Assembly: GCA_905200265.1 (NCBI GenBank)
Contig: CAJKJS010000015.1
Coordinates: 1-13,485, forward strand
Direction: 5' to 3'
DNA from: an uncultured Oscillospiraceae bacterium
Lineage (GTDB): Bacteria > Bacillota > Clostridia > Oscillospirales > Acutalibacteraceae
Length of the DNA: 13,485 nucleotides
The position numbers and the translations under genes are program-made. Below, in pieces: positions 13,483-13,485 of the stretch (its first letter is position 1; each line of letters opens with the position of its first letter). The notes under the pieces are model-generated. The model ran no database searches and had not been told where the DNA came from. It saw only the letters and a program-made list of their open reading frames with translations.

Positions 13483-13485
13483 AAG

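Noticed and set aside
1..13485. tRNA, rRNA, riboswitch, insertion sequence or attachment site
   Set aside because: I saw no cloverleaf-like segment, transposase, terminal inverted repeats, or recognisable riboswitch core; no duplicated core that could be an att site is visible within the window.

Overview
The window is a compact, GC-rich phage structural module, all on the + strand, almost certainly part of a prophage or phage of a high-GC Clostridia-type Firmicute (gut Oscillospiraceae/Ruminococcaceae-like). The evidence is strong AGGAGG-type ribosome sites, GTG and TTG starts, a Prp-type cysteine protease, an N4-gp56-type capsid protein and tail proteins resembling those of Clostridia prophages. 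The host assignment is an inference from gene style and base composition. No integrase, replication, lysis or host marker gene is visible.

Layout: a terminator of an unseen upstream unit (9-45) comes first, followed by small terminase (116-565), large terminase (562-1956), portal (1973-3664), Prp-like maturation protease (3651-4001), scaffold (3998-4588), major capsid protein (4608-5615) and a small unknown head-region protein (5637-5831). An intrinsic terminator (5853-5885) separates this head block from the next genes: a connector-like protein (5918-6292), a beta-propeller-like hub/stabilisation protein (6289-8001), a coiled-coil tail-appendage protein (7998-8774), a large fibre with a self-cleaving S74 chaperone domain (8790-11138), and a LysM-bearing virion protein (11157-12371). 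Most junctions are 4-14 nt overlaps or short gaps, so the genes are probably translationally coupled.

The terminases cut and pump DNA through the portal. Scaffold and capsid protein assemble around the portal, and the Prp protease probably trims their N-termini: both begin with a similar R-(L/F)-x-L-F-(A/G) motif resembling the known Prp target at the start of ribosomal protein L27. No tape-measure, tail-tube or tail-terminator gene is recognisable. Together with the gp10-like hub this suggests a short-tailed (podovirus-like) particle, with appendage modules of siphophage type.

After the structural genes comes a separately promoted MarR-family regulator (12423-12974). Its last 22 codons and its 3' region lie in an array of about fourteen degenerate, roughly palindromic 12-bp repeats (12908-13075), closed by a strong terminator (13087-13118). 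This array is the most unusual feature of the window. A further promoter-like site and a small cysteine-rich protein of a kind common in Clostridia phages (13237-13482) end the window. No intergenic stretch exceeds 300 bases.
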